64,000 bases of DNA from Geomicrobium sp. JCM 19039 (GCF_000698145.1 NZ_BAXB01000001.1:248001-312000), one strand, 5' to 3'; numbered from the stretch's first letter, positions 34,966 through 44,618 are shown. Numbers and translations: made by a program. Notes: a model not told the origin generated them from the sequence alone.

Positions 34966-35664
34966 TTACATCTCCTCATAATCTTCTAAGCTCGTTTCAG
35001 GTTCATGAGGTGTTGAGCTATCGACGTGACCGAACAATGTGTCGGCGCTCTCCCCGTCAATGAGCACGAGTGCAGAGTCAAAACCTGCTTGTTGTACGAG
35101 GTGGGCAATTTGGTCCATGATGCCAATCTCAAATCCTGAGCCGACGTTAATGTCAGCGAATTCTGGTGAGAAGGACACGTGGGCGACACCGTCATGGTCT
35201 TCCACGTACTGCACAGAGACGTTATCGTCTTCAATAATTGAAATGAGCTCGTCTGAGTTAGGTCCTTCAATCCATTGCTCGATGGCACTTTGGGCAAGGC
35301 CTTCTTGTCCAGCGCCCGAGATGGTGTGTGTTTCACGATACATGTCGAGGACTTGATCATCATAAAAAACGATGTCAATAGATTCTTCCATCATTTCAGG
35401 CTCATCAGCAGCGGCAGAATCTTCTTCTGCGTCTTCATTTTGATCCGTTTCTTCATCGAGTTCGTCAGTGCCATCTTCGTCTAAGTCTTCATCATCTTCT
35501 TCATCAATATCGTCTTCATCTTCATCGTCTATGTCTTCGACTTCCTCATCGCTCGTTGTATCCGCGTCTCCATTTTCAGTTGGAGCTGGGTCATCTTCAG
35601 AACAAGCGGCAAGCATACTTACACCTAGCAGTGTGGCTGCGCAAAATTTGACAGGACGTTTCAT
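34966..35664 (-). CDS. GerMN-domain lipoprotein with long acidic linker
   Basis: The 232-residue protein has a lipoprotein signal (KFCAATLLGVSMLAAC), an extremely acidic linker (about residues 22-95, almost all Asp and Glu) and a C-terminal GerMN domain (SIDIVFYDDQVLDMYRETHT, SAIEQWIEGPNSDEL, NVSVQYVEDHDGVAHVSFSP). The GerMN domain is found in the spore germination/cortex protein GerM and in stand-alone lipoproteins. It is probably anchored on the outer face of the membrane. The acidic linker suits a high-salt exterior. Confidence 0.82.
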   Translation of the reverse strand: MKRPVKFCAATLLGVSMLAACSEDDPAPTENGDADTTSDEEVEDIDDEDEDDIDEEDDEDLDEDGTDELDEETDQNEDAEEDSAAADEPEMMEESIDIVFYDDQVLDMYRETHTISGAGQEGLAQSAIEQWIEGPNSDELISIIEDDNVSVQYVEDHDGVAHVSFSPEFADINVGSGFEIGIMDQIAHLVQQAGFDSALVLIDGESADTLFGHVDSSTPHEPETSLEDYEEM

Positions 35665-35926
35665 TAGGTATCCTCCCTTATTGTGAGTGCTTGTAGATTT
35701 TAATGTTATTCCTTGTCAAAGACTACCTTTATATGTAAAAGAGGTCAAGTGAAAGAAAGATTCACAATTTAATAATTAACATAAAACGACACTTGCTTAA
35801 TGTATTCTTCACATCCAAAGTTCTGATGACTTCCATAAAATACATAGGTTTTTCATTTTTTTAGCCTCGTGTGAAAAAGAAACATGATATAATGTTTTCG
35901 ACTGGACGTAAAAGAAGGTGACAGAA

Positions 35927-36028
35927 ATGAATCAACGTCGTTCAAATCTAAAATGGTTAGCCGGCATTCTCATTTTCATTTTGTTATATGCCGTCGCTTA
36001 TTGGGCATTTATCTTTTTTGCCTCTTGA
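35927..36028 (+). CDS. 33-residue single-helix membrane peptide
   Basis: ATG at 35927 has GAAGGTGACAG upstream and a TATAAT at about 35888-35893 as a possible -10. The product MNQRRSNLKWLAGILIFILL plus YAVAYWAFIFFAS has a basic N-terminus and one transmembrane helix. A hairpin terminator follows at 36045. No family is recognised; the expression signals make it a credible small gene. Confidence 0.55.
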   Translation: MNQRRSNLKWLAGILIFILLYAVAYWAFIFFAS

Positions 36029-36044
36029 TAGAATTGCCAACAGG

Positions 36045-36083
36045 AGCACGTTATGCCGTGATAACCGGATAACGTGCTTTACT
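36045..36083 (+). terminator. Rho-independent terminator
   Basis: Stem AGCACGTTAT / ATAACGTGCT with a 14-base loop and a short T-run. Confidence 0.6.
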
Positions 36084-36115
36084 TCATACAAATTAGGAAT
36101 AAATCTAAAAAATCG

Positions 36116-36141
36116 TGTAACGCACTGAATTTAATAACGAC
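36116..36141 (+). promoter_or_regulatory. Putative SigX-type ECF promoter (autoregulation)
   Basis: TGTAAC (36116-36121), a 16-base spacer and CGAC (36138-36141) match the B. subtilis SigX/ECF consensus. It lies 20 bases upstream of the sigX start. Confidence 0.7.
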
Positions 36142-36161
36142 TACAAAGGGGAACGGTACTT

Positions 36162-36686
36162 GTGTATGATACGTTCGACCGCCTTTATGAACAATACCAC
36201 CAATCGTTGTTTCAGTTCATATACTATATGGTGCGTGATCGCCATATTGCTGAAGAACTTGTACAAGATGTCTATATAAAAGTTTTGCATTCATATGATC
36301 GTTTCGATGGCCGAAGCAATGAAAAAACCTGGCTCTTCTCTATTGCAAAACATGTGACAATTGATTATATCCGTAAGGAAAATCGACAAAAAAGGAAATG
36401 GTTCGGTATGGTTGTCTCTGATGAAAAAATTGATATTCAAGATGAACAGCCGCTTCCGGAGCATCACATGCTTGTAAAAGAAGAGCTGGAGACGATCTAT
36501 AAAGCATTGAAGAAATGCTCCATTGATCAACAGCAAGTGCTCATACTCCGATTTATTGAATCGTTCTCAGTCAAAGAAACAGCGGAGACGTTGGGCTGGT
36601 CTGAGAGCAAGGTGAAGACGACACAACACCGCGCAATCCAAAAGCTAAAGAAAACGTTAGGAGAGGAGGAGAATAATGAGCAATAA
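36162..36686 (+). CDS. sigX: ECF sigma factor SigX
   Basis: GTG at 36162 follows AAAGGGGAACG. The 174-residue protein matches B. subtilis SigX: FDRLYEQYHQSLFQFIYYMV, region 2 (LVQDVYIKVL, GRSNEKTWLFSIAKHVTIDY) and region 4 (SFSVKETAETLGWSESKVKT). SigX responds to cell-envelope stress and alters surface charge. It overlaps the anti-sigma gene rsiX by 11 bases, the usual coupled arrangement. Confidence 0.9.
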   Translation: MYDTFDRLYEQYHQSLFQFIYYMVRDRHIAEELVQDVYIKVLHSYDRFDGRSNEKTWLFSIAKHVTIDYIRKENRQKRKWFGMVVSDEKIDIQDEQPLPEHHMLVKEELETIYKALKKCSIDQQQVLILRFIESFSVKETAETLGWSESKVKTTQHRAIQKLKKTLGEEENNEQ

Positions 36687-37898
36687 CAACACCGATGAGA
36701 AGATCATCAAGAAGCTTCATGACCTAAATGGCGTAGAAGACCACCGTTCAAAAGATGAAATCTACATGAACGTAAAAGCCGAATGAAGCGTAGTGGTAAG
36801 AAGCCTCAACCAGAGCGGTTTAAGAAGCCGGTAATTATTGGTCTGTCCTCGGCGGCGGTTCTCATTTTATCCGTTGTTGTTGTATCACAAATTTCTCCAC
36901 CTGGCGGAAACCAAGAGTTTAGTTCAGATGCACCCCGTGAATCTGCACTTGATGAGTCAGATTATGAGGAAGATGCTGATCAAGATCAAGCGGACGAATG
37001 GGAAGGAACGGAAAACAACGAGGAAGACCAATCCCTTTATGTACAAGATGAAGATCGACATACAGAGCCGGATGAAGACCAGCCCGTCGTGGAAGAAGAA
37101 GAATTAACGCTTGATGAAGAACGTAGTGAGCGCATTGCGAGCTTTGAATACTACTCTGCAACGATCGACGCCGGAGAGCGTTTGTTTACACTCCCATTTA
37201 TGGCTCCAGATGATCAAACGGTGGTGAATGTGACGTTGCAAAGCCCAGAAATTGATACAGGGCAGTTGGAGCAAGTGCTAGCCGCATTTCACCCAGAGAA
37301 TTATGGTTTGAAAGAATCACCTATGAGAGAGTTCATTGAAGAAGGATTAACGGACGAGAAGTTTTTTGAAGGTTTAGCAGAGATCTCGAGGTTTGAGACA
37401 TTTGCGACAGCTGAATGGCCGGACCAAGTGGAAGAAGTCTTAAGTGAAATCAGCAACCAATCCACGGAAGCAAACGGTTACTTCTTATTACCAGTGGAAG
37501 ATCAATATGCTTATCTTGTGAGCGGCAATAGCTTGGACCTTAATGGCAGTGTAAGCGATTCACTAGAAGAGACCTTGAAATTCATGGAGAATGATGCCGA
37601 TGAAGATCGCTACTTTTCCATCATTCCTGATGAAGTTGATTTGGAGTCTGTAAGTGAAGCAGGCGAAACGCGAGTGATCTTGACGTATGATGGGTTTGAA
37701 GATGTTACGCGTGAAGAGGAATTACTCATGTTTATTGAAGGCGTTCTTCTCGCCGCGGCTGATTTTGGCTACCAAGAAATTGAGTTTGATGGCGCTGAGC
37801 GAAGTGACTTTTCTCAAGTTGGGCCATATCAGCTAAGTAGAACACTCCAACCTCCGGCAGCTCCGAACTATTTAGGAGAAGTCGAGGTTACGAATTAG
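36676..37898 (+). CDS. rsiX: Anti-sigma factor RsiX (frameshifted)
   Basis: ATG at 36676 behind GGAGGAG reads TDEKIIKKLHDLNGVEDHRS plus KDEIYMNV, matching the cytoplasmic start of RsiX. It stops at 36786, and the next frame continues from KRSGKKPQPERF with one membrane helix (VIIGLSSAAVLILSVVVV) and a long acidic extracellular part to 37898. The two frames overlap as ATGA, so coupled re-initiation is conceivable, but one missing A near 36782 is simpler. The mature protein would hold SigX at the membrane. The DE-rich juxtamembrane region is much more acidic than in B. subtilis. Confidence 0.82.
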
Positions 37899-37919
37899 AT
37901 TCGAATAAGCAATCAAAAA

Positions 37920-37955
37920 GACCTTCGACCTTTACGGGATCGGTCGAAGGTTTCG
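37920..37955. terminator. Rho-independent terminator, between convergent genes
   Basis: Stem ACCTTCGACC / GGTCGAAGGT with 10-base loop and short T-run. Confidence 0.8.
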
Positions 37956-37957
37956 TT

Positions 37958-38836
37958 TCATATAGGGAAATGAAACCGAAGTTTTTTCCCTGTTGCAATT
38001 TCGACGGGTGGTTTGCCGCCATCCTCCCCGTCGACGTCGATATTTCCTTTAGGATTTACGTTTAAGGTGAGGTTCTGAACCTTACGATATATGAGGTTCT
38101 CTCCTTCTTGAAGCTCTTCATCTAATCGAGCTTCGCGCCAAGCATTAATGAGCGAGAGACCGGCTTCTTTTACAATATACATATGGAGATACCCGTCATT
38201 AATGTCGTGTTCTCGTGGCAAGGTAACAGAGCCAATGTAATTTCCGTTGGCAACAAGAATGAGCACGGCTTCGCCTTCGAGCTTTTCTGATTCGGTGGCA
38301 ATTTCGTACGAATATTGCACCGGTTGCAGCGTCGTTTGCAAGGCACTCCAGAAGTAACTGAGCCGCCCAGTTGCACGCTTTAAGTCGGCATCGATGTTCT
38401 CCGACGTATCGGCGATTAGGCCGACAGCGAGGAAGTTTAAAAAATGGTTGTTATTGATTTTAGGGACATCAACGTTTCGTGTAGATCCTGAACAGAGCGC
38501 ATCCACAGCTTCAATGAGGTCAAGGGGGATGCCGAGCGTTCGTGCAAAGTCGTTACACGTTCCCCCGGGCAAGATTGCGGCAGTCGGTGGCTGATCTTGT
38601 TCAGCGAGCCCGTTAATGCATTCATGGACGGTGCCGTCTCCGCCGAGAATGAAGACTGTATCTATGTCTGTTGCCTCCCGGCTCAGGCGCTTGCCGTCAC
38701 CGGGTTGTTCTGTAGGAGCTAATTCAACACTAAACCCATGTTTTTTGATGGCTTCGCGAATTTCTTCTATTGAGGGTTCACGATTGTCCTTCGACTCGCC
38801 AGCTTTTTGATTGTATATTAATCGTGCCTTCTTCAT
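37958..38836 (-). CDS. Diacylglycerol kinase-like lipid kinase (YegS/BmrU family)
   Basis: ATG at 38836 (MKKARLIYNQKAGESKDNRE) has AGGAGTGA 8 bases away. The 292-residue protein has FILGGDGTVHECINGL (nucleotide-binding GGDGT), PGGTCNDFARTLGIP and GNYIGSVTLPREHDINDGYL, the marks of the DAGK catalytic family. Relatives such as DgkB recycle diacylglycerol or phosphorylate other lipids at the membrane. The substrate is not certain. Confidence 0.9.
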   Translation of the reverse strand: MKKARLIYNQKAGESKDNREPSIEEIREAIKKHGFSVELAPTEQPGDGKRLSREATDIDTVFILGGDGTVHECINGLAEQDQPPTAAILPGGTCNDFARTLGIPLDLIEAVDALCSGSTRNVDVPKINNNHFLNFLAVGLIADTSENIDADLKRATGRLSYFWSALQTTLQPVQYSYEIATESEKLEGEAVLILVANGNYIGSVTLPREHDINDGYLHMYIVKEAGLSLINAWREARLDEELQEGENLIYRKVQNLTLNVNPKGNIDVDGEDGGKPPVEIATGKKLRFHFPI

Positions 38837-38866
38837 CACATTCACTCCTATAGCTATACATGCCCG

Positions 38867-39073
38867 TTAAAACGAGAAGATTGAGGACAGAAGTCCGATG
38901 ACGATCAAAACGACAAAGCCGATTCCGAGTATATTGTAGAGGGTTTTGCTTTTAAATGGCATGCGTCGCTTTTTGTTCCAGCGATTCGGGTCAAAACCGA
39001 TATCATCGTTTTCGTCTCTGTACCGAGTCGGCGCGTACCTTGGAATTGAAAAAAAGTTCTTTGCTTTCCTCAA
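38867..39073 (-). CDS. Small membrane protein, unknown
   Basis: The 68-residue protein has a basic N-terminal half (IPRYAPTRYRDENDDIGFDP, then NRWNKKRRMPFK) and one C-terminal transmembrane helix (ILGIGFVVLIVIGLLSSIFS). Its ATG overlaps the rhomboid stop by 4 bases, so it is cotranscribed with the rhomboid gene. No family recognised. Confidence 0.7.
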   Translation of the reverse strand: MRKAKNFFSIPRYAPTRYRDENDDIGFDPNRWNKKRRMPFKSKTLYNILGIGFVVLIVIGLLSSIFSF

Positions 39074-39657
39074 GAAGGTGCAGCAATCGCCATCCCCGCA
39101 ATCAAACCGATAATATGTGCGAGAATGTTAATTCGTGGATTGAGGAACGTCATGATAATGCCGATGACAACCATAACGGTGACAATTTGCCGGCTTGCAG
39201 CATCAATGAGTTCTTTTCTAAAGATCATCATGTATACGTACATACCGAGCAACCCGTAGATGGCACCGGATGCACCTACATGCCTATACCCGAGTGGTTG
39301 CAAATAAAATGTGACGATATTGGCAATTACTGCGGTTAGGAGATAGAATAGCACAAATCGATACTTGCCGACCATTTTTTCTATAGGCGGACCGAATAGA
39401 AAGAGGGCAAATGAATTAAACAGCATATGGAATAAATCCGCATGTAAGAACACAGGTGTGATCAAACGCCACCATTCACCAGCAGCGATCGCCACGTTCC
39501 AGCCGAAGCCGAGTAAATATAGCCATTGACCAGGCGGAAAGATTCCTAAGTTTCCAAGGAACGTAAAAACGTATAAGATGATGTGAATGGCAATTAGTAT
39601 GGTAACGATTGGATAGTTACGCCGGAATGTATAAAAGTTTTCGTTGCGAACAAACAT
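39070..39657 (-). CDS. ydcA: Rhomboid-family intramembrane serine protease
   Basis: The 195-residue protein has six helices with HADLFHMLFNSFALF (conserved HxxxN), the catalytic Ser in VGASGAIYGLLG and the catalytic His in INILAHIIGLIAG. The position next to acpS matches B. subtilis ydcA. It cleaves membrane protein helices; targets unknown. Confidence 0.9.
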   Translation of the reverse strand: MFVRNENFYTFRRNYPIVTILIAIHIILYVFTFLGNLGIFPPGQWLYLLGFGWNVAIAAGEWWRLITPVFLHADLFHMLFNSFALFLFGPPIEKMVGKYRFVLFYLLTAVIANIVTFYLQPLGYRHVGASGAIYGLLGMYVYMMIFRKELIDAASRQIVTVMVVIGIIMTFLNPRINILAHIIGLIAGMAIAAPS

Positions 39658-39749
39658 TTAGCCACCTCATTGTGATTAGATCGTAGTATAGTTTAGCATA
39701 TTCTCTAACGTTCTATCGAATGTTTAAGTACTCAGAAAGAAGTGATCCC

Positions 39750-40123
39750 TTGATTATCGGAAATGGCATCGACATCGTTGAGATTGATCGAATGCGTGCA
39801 GTATCAAAAAGACAACCAAAATTTTATAAACGAATTCTTGTTGTAAAAGAACAAGAACAGTATCTCAAGCTGTCTTCACGGCGAGCGGTTGAATTTTTAG
39901 CCGGGCGTTTGCTGCTAAAGAAGCTTATGCAAAAGCGCGGGGAACAGGAATTGGAAAGGTCGTAAGTTTTCAAGATGTTCATATTAAAAAGCATCAATCT
40001 GGACAACCTTATCTAGCGGTCAATGACGATATAGCGAACACCCGCCTTCACTTAACGATTAGTCATTCAAAGCAATTCGCCGTTGCGCAAGTGATCATCG
40101 AAACCCTTTCATCTCCTTCTTAA
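39750..40123 (+). CDS. acpS: Holo-[acyl-carrier-protein] synthase AcpS (frameshifted)
   Basis: TTG at 39750 follows GAAGTGAT and starts [20 protein letters not shown]. After [15 protein letters not shown] sequence (VEFLAGR) near 39906 the frame breaks; restoring one T (CGT TTT GCT) gives [19 protein letters not shown], the AcpS signature, and a stop at 40121-40123. The enzyme puts 4'-phosphopantetheine on ACP and is normally essential, so the break is almost certainly a sequence error. Neighbours ydcA and ydcC match B. subtilis. Confidence 0.9.
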
Positions 40124-40574
40124 TTTTCAAAGACGAGCTTGCATAACACGGATGGTTGTCTCATATGATGTAATGCGGTTAAGAGGGACCTGAAATGTGT
40201 GCAGTGATCAAATGATAGTGCGAGGGAGAGTCAAGAGTGTTCAACGCGCGTCGGTGTGAACACAATGAACAGGTGGAAAAAAATCTTAGAATGTGAGGTG
40301 CTGTCGTGATGAAACAACGGATGAATAGTTCATAAGTCGAGAACGTACATGTTTCAGAAGTCGATGTTTCACACGATAGTGCTCCAGTGCTCACTTAGGT
40401 GATCCGATCGTTGTTTCAATTATCGTCTCTTTACAGAATGTGCCACTCGTGCTGTGTGATTGCTTAAGTTGAACCTAAACTTCTAAGATGAATGTTCCTG
40501 CCCGCGCACATTTCGTAATCAAGTAAGTAGGTTCCTTCTTTGTCGTTACATCTAAGACAAAGGAGATGAAAGTA
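40124..40574. other. 451-bp intergenic region, no gene seen
   Basis: Between acpS and ydcC, where B. subtilis has only a short gap, there is no ORF with a ribosome site or familiar content. AGGAGATG at the end is the ydcC ribosome site. Confidence 0.5.
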
Positions 40575-41600
40575 ATGAATAAGAAAATCGGAATCGGTGC
40601 TGCACTCTTCCTGTCCATAGGGATGCTTGTTGCATGTGGAGAGAAATCAGAAGATGAGGTTGTCGAAGACCTCAATGAAACATTGCAAACGATGGACGGG
40701 TATCAAACAGAAGCGTCTATGACGATGCAGACCGGTCAAGAGCCCCGGGAGTACCATGTGAGCATTGCACATCTGCAAAATGAAGAGAATCGTTACTACA
40801 AAGTCGAGTTGCAAAATGAAAATGAAGAACCAAATCAGATGATTCTGAGAAATGATGACGGTGTATTTTTGCTAACGCCTTCGTTAAACAAAAGCTTCCG
40901 CTTCCAAAGTGATTGGCCAAGCAACAATAGCCAGATGTATTTATACGAGTCGTTAATTGCAGATATATTGTCAGATTCTGAGCGGTCATTTGCAATTGAA
41001 GAAGACAAGTACGTGTTTCAAACGAGAACCAATTACCAAAATCAGAACTTGCAGCAACAAGAAATTGTATTAAACGACGACCTAACGCCGCACGCGGTTC
41101 GGGTATTCGACCAGAATTATGAACCCCTCGTCGAAGTGGCTTTCTTAGACTTTGAATTAAGTCCGGCGCTGGACGAGGAAGAATTCAATATGGACCGTAA
41201 CATGCCAGAGTCAGAAGATGCACCTGCAGCAGTTGAAGAAATGCAAGAAGAGGTCGAAGATGAGGTATTTATGCCTTCGTATGAACCATCCAATACGCAA
41301 CTCGTTGAAAGCAAAGAAGTTGATACAGAAGACGGGACGCGGATTATCATGAACTACGATGGGGATCAGGCATTTACAATTATTCAACAGCCGATGAGTG
41401 TTCCTGCTGCATCAGGCATGACGATGACCGAGCTTGGGGAAGGGAATCCTATTGATCTTGGCGATGTCGTTGGCGTAGAAAGTGGTCAGTCGTTAACGTG
41501 GACCGTTGATGGTGTGGAGTTCATTATCGCATCTGACTCTCTACACATGGACGAGATGGCTGCCGTTGCTCGCTCGATGACAAGAACTTCTGAAAAATAG
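40575..41600 (+). CDS. ydcC: YdcC/LolA-like outer-surface lipoprotein
   Basis: ATG at 40575 follows AAAGGAGATG. The 341-residue protein has a lipoprotein signal (IGAALFLSIGMLVAC), then a LolA-like domain (MDGYQTEASMTMQTGQEPRE, GVFLLTPSLNKSFRFQSDWP, and FDFEL-type strand as AFLDFEL), an acidic hinge, and a C-terminal DUF4367-like part (WTVDGVEFIIASDSL). Position between acpS and alr is that of B. subtilis ydcC, a membrane lipoprotein also induced in sporulation. The exact role is unknown. Confidence 0.88.
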   Translation: MNKKIGIGAALFLSIGMLVACGEKSEDEVVEDLNETLQTMDGYQTEASMTMQTGQEPREYHVSIAHLQNEENRYYKVELQNENEEPNQMILRNDDGVFLLTPSLNKSFRFQSDWPSNNSQMYLYESLIADILSDSERSFAIEEDKYVFQTRTNYQNQNLQQQEIVLNDDLTPHAVRVFDQNYEPLVEVAFLDFELSPALDEEEFNMDRNMPESEDAPAAVEEMQEEVEDEVFMPSYEPSNTQLVESKEVDTEDGTRIIMNYDGDQAFTIIQQPMSVPAASGMTMTELGEGNPIDLGDVVGVESGQSLTWTVDGVEFIIASDSLHMDEMAAVARSMTRTSEK

Positions 41601-41614
41601 CATAGGCTTTTTAA

Positions 41615-41645
41615 GACGGTCGCGAGATTCTCGCGACCGTTTTTA
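41615..41645 (+). terminator. Rho-independent terminator
   Basis: Stem ACGGTCGCGAGA / TCTCGCGACCGT with T-run after the ydcC-like gene. Confidence 0.9.
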
Positions 41646-41717
41646 GTAGTGCGCGTAATGCGATTTATTATGTAAGCCTTGGGCAGCTTTGTTCGATATG
41701 AGTAAGAACAAAAGGGT

Positions 41718-41945
41718 CTATGTGGCACGAGCGTGGGCATCATAGGCTTCTTGTTCCACTAAGAGGCTTGGTGAATCGAGACGAAAAAAATGTGCAAGGT
41801 TTGGGTCGAGGTAGAAAATCCGTTCACTTTTCTGGGCCCGGAATAGAAAAGTGTTTGCGGACGAGTGAAATGAAATAAACCAAGGGTCCAATCTGTGTTG
41901 GATTCCAGCGACATGGAGTGTCACGAACGTAAATAATCCCATCAT
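41718..41945 (-). CDS. Hypothetical protein, possibly a fragment
   Basis: The 75-residue frame (LDPWFISFHSSANTFLFRAQ, then IFYLDPNLAHFFRLDSPSLL) has a protein-like composition and codon pattern but no good ribosome site, and I do not recognise the family. It may be a remnant or a small real gene. Confidence 0.35.
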   Translation of the reverse strand: MMGLFTFVTLHVAGIQHRLDPWFISFHSSANTFLFRAQKSERIFYLDPNLAHFFRLDSPSLLVEQEAYDAHARAT

Positions 41946-43304
41946 AGAACCGTCTACGAGGGAGAGCGCCTTTCTATATAAGTTGAACGAAATAATTTCT
42001 TCAAGAGCCAGTGGTACGCTTGGTAAACTTGAAACTGTGCTCGAGTTGGGACAAAACTGTGCTCAAGTTGGGGAACATCGCAGGAAAAGCGGTATATTCT
42101 CATAAACTAGGGAACAGAATGAGGGAACTCGGTAACAGATTACCGGCTCACATGCCCCCCACGTACCCACAAGCTGTCGGCGCGAGCCGCGTCGAACCGC
42201 GTCCGATTTGGCTTCGGCCCCGCTGGGGCCGACAGGTTGCTTGCTTATGGGTGTTGCATCTGCGCTCCAGTTGGAACAAACTGCGCAGGAGTTTAGGGGA
42301 TGAGCGCCAAAATCGTTAAACTAGGCAAACTTGCGCGCAAAAACTGTAAACTAGCGCGCAAAGTGGCACCGCGCTACGACTCTAACCCAACAGCGCAAAT
42401 TAGGGAAACCTTACGTTCATTCTATATAGATATGGGGTTCAGCAAAAAATGGGTCCTCATCAAAGAAACTCCCATCAAAGACAGCGTCGATGCGGGATCT
42501 GCTATTTATAGCAAGCGAAACAATCGTATACGGTTTTCAAATTTCCTCTTTTAGCCCCCTTGCCAACATTCAGGATGGCGGGGATCTTACCATAGAGCTC
42601 CTTACGGTAAGATTTCTCTTCTTTTCCGCGTTTCGTTGTTGCAAAACCTACCATAGACGAAACAATGGTAAGATATTAGCTAAATCGTCTCCATAATAGA
42701 AAAAAATCCTACCATAGGCTGAAGCCACTCATGAGAATTCGTAAGTAAAGTGCGAGAACACGACAACAAGCACCTCACGATCTAAGCCACTTGTTAACAC
42801 GAACCAGCTGATCCGATCTATTTACGGTTTTCAAAAACCTTTTTCAGTGACCTAATCTTAAAGGACGAGAGGTGTTATCTTTTCTCCCTTGTTATGTGAC
42901 GATCCACCACTCAAACCGTTCACTTTAAGGCGCAAACAGCCACATATATTCCGATTTGTGACGATTTGCGAAGTCTATGTGGCAATCCACGTTTAATATT
43001 CATGATGTCCCGATGCAAATTGCCTCAAAAACCCATATTTGTGACAGGTATTATATAATTTGCATGCAACTATGGGCAGAAACCGAGCGGATGCCATTAT
43101 ACTCTGGAGTGAGTACATCTGCTTGTAGTGGAAACAAGTATCAACGGTGTAGGTTCGGGAAACTAAATTTCACCATGCGTAGATGAACATATTCCTAGCT
43201 CCTCGCTCGTTCGTAATTTGCAAAGCGACCGAACACCCCATTGACTTCCCCTTTTTTCCGCTCACATAATAGATAAAACGAATGTAGTTGAGGAGAATGC
43301 GCAA
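41946..43304. repeat. 1.36-kb non-coding region built from dispersed repeats
   Basis: The region holds ATAAGTTGAACGAAA (41978-41992, also at 34057-34071), GGAACAGAATGAG (42111-42123, shared with the 29.5-kb array), repeated phrases such as AACTGTGCTCRAGTTGGG and AACTAGCGCGCAAA (42030-42365), three TACCATAG motifs with two GGTAAGAT partners (42583-42717, also at 31095), and at 42890-43145 a diverged copy of 34285-34545. Frames of 69-102 codons cross it but lack ribosome sites and known domains. Confidence 0.6.
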
Positions 43305-44420
43305 ATGATGTACCGAGAAACGTGGGCAGAGATTGATCTACAAGCAATTCAAAAAAATATCCAAGCACTTAAAAACATACAAGCTTCCGATACACACATT
43401 ATGGCTGTCGTGAAGGCGGACGGGTACGGTCACGGTGCAGTGAAAACGGCTGAAGCAGCGCTTGACGCTGGAGCGTCTCATCTAGGTACTGCATTAATGG
43501 AAGAAGCGGTCTCTCTTCGCGAGGCAGGAATTCGTGCGCCGATCGTGGTGCTCGGGAGAACGTCAGCGAAGGCAGCGGCATATGCAAGTGAGCACAACAT
43601 TGCACTCACAGCATTTCAGCCAGATTGGTTGGCTGAAGCAGAGCAACATGTACCGACTGATCATACGCTGCAAATCCACGTGAAGTTTGACTCTGGTATG
43701 GGAAGGCTTGGCGTTAGAACAGTTGAAGAACTCGAGAATGTATTGCATCAAGTTGACCAAGCCGATCGGATCGCAATACAAGGGTTGTTTACGCACCTCG
43801 CAACGGCGGATGAGCTAGAAGAGCAATACTTCAATGAACAGATGGTCGCATTTGAAAAAGCGGTGCAGGTGGCGAAACATAAGTTGGGACGCATTCCCTA
43901 TATCCATTGCGCAAATAGTGCTGCAGCGATGAGGTTTCCAAATGCTTGTTATAACATGGTTCGTTTCGGCATATCGATGTATGGACTGCTTCCTTCGGAA
44001 GAGCTGTGCGGAGAGCTTCCTTTTATGTTGTCACCGTCGATGTCGCTCTTCAGCACGTTAACCCACGTGAAAAGAGTAACTAAAGGAAGCGGTATTAGTT
44101 ATGGCGCGACATTTATTGCCGAGGAAGATACGTGGATCGGTACCGTTCCAGTTGGCTATGGGGATGGTTGGGTTCGTGCCAATGCAAAGAAGGGAACGGT
44201 GCTCGTTGACGGGGAACGTGTGCCAATTGTTGGAAGGATATGCATGGATCAGTTTATGGTGAAGCTTCCTAGACCAATAGCTGTAGGATCTAAAGTGACA
44301 TTAATTGGTGGAGATGGTGATGACGCAATTTCCATTGAAGAAGTGGCTGGACGTTTGGACACAATCACGTATGAAATTCCTTGCCTGTTAAACAGTAGAA
44401 TCCCTCGGATTTACACGTAG
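43305..44420 (+). CDS. alr: Alanine racemase
   Basis: The 371-residue fold-type III PLP enzyme begins YRETWAEIDLQAIQKNIQAL, with the cofactor Lys in VVKADGYGHGA and the second-base Tyr region in GISYGATFIAEEDTWIGTVP. Complete by length. It makes D-alanine for peptidoglycan. GAGGAGAATG precedes the start. As in B. subtilis it stands just before ndoAI and the rsb-sigB operon. Confidence 0.95.
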   Translation: MMYRETWAEIDLQAIQKNIQALKNIQASDTHIMAVVKADGYGHGAVKTAEAALDAGASHLGTALMEEAVSLREAGIRAPIVVLGRTSAKAAAYASEHNIALTAFQPDWLAEAEQHVPTDHTLQIHVKFDSGMGRLGVRTVEELENVLHQVDQADRIAIQGLFTHLATADELEEQYFNEQMVAFEKAVQVAKHKLGRIPYIHCANSAAAMRFPNACYNMVRFGISMYGLLPSEELCGELPFMLSPSMSLFSTLTHVKRVTKGSGISYGATFIAEEDTWIGTVPVGYGDGWVRANAKKGTVLVDGERVPIVGRICMDQFMVKLPRPIAVGSKVTLIGGDGDDAISIEEVAGRLDTITYEIPCLLNSRIPRIYT

Positions 44421-44589
44421 GCTTAGGAGGAGGAAGGAAACGGTAGAAATCAAGACATGATGTTAGCTGCTGATCATATTCGTAATTTCCATAAAAAATA
44501 GTGCAGGATTTTAACTATCGGTGGCGAATTCTGTTCGTGTGGTAGTGCAAATGGCATAGGACAACGATCTTGGTTTTGTAGATCAGATT

Positions 44590-44618
44590 TTGCAAATTCA
44601 TGTTCTGAATGCTATTAT
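44590..44618 (+). promoter_or_regulatory. Putative SigA promoter for ndoAI
   Basis: TTGCAA, a 17-base spacer and TATTAT, 48 bases upstream of the ndoAI start. Confidence 0.5.

Noticed and set aside
42011..42696. Three overlapping frames of 68-102 codons
   Set aside because: They lie in the repeat-rich non-coding region, have no ribosome sites, and are rich in Arg/Pro or Lys/Leu typical of chance frames.
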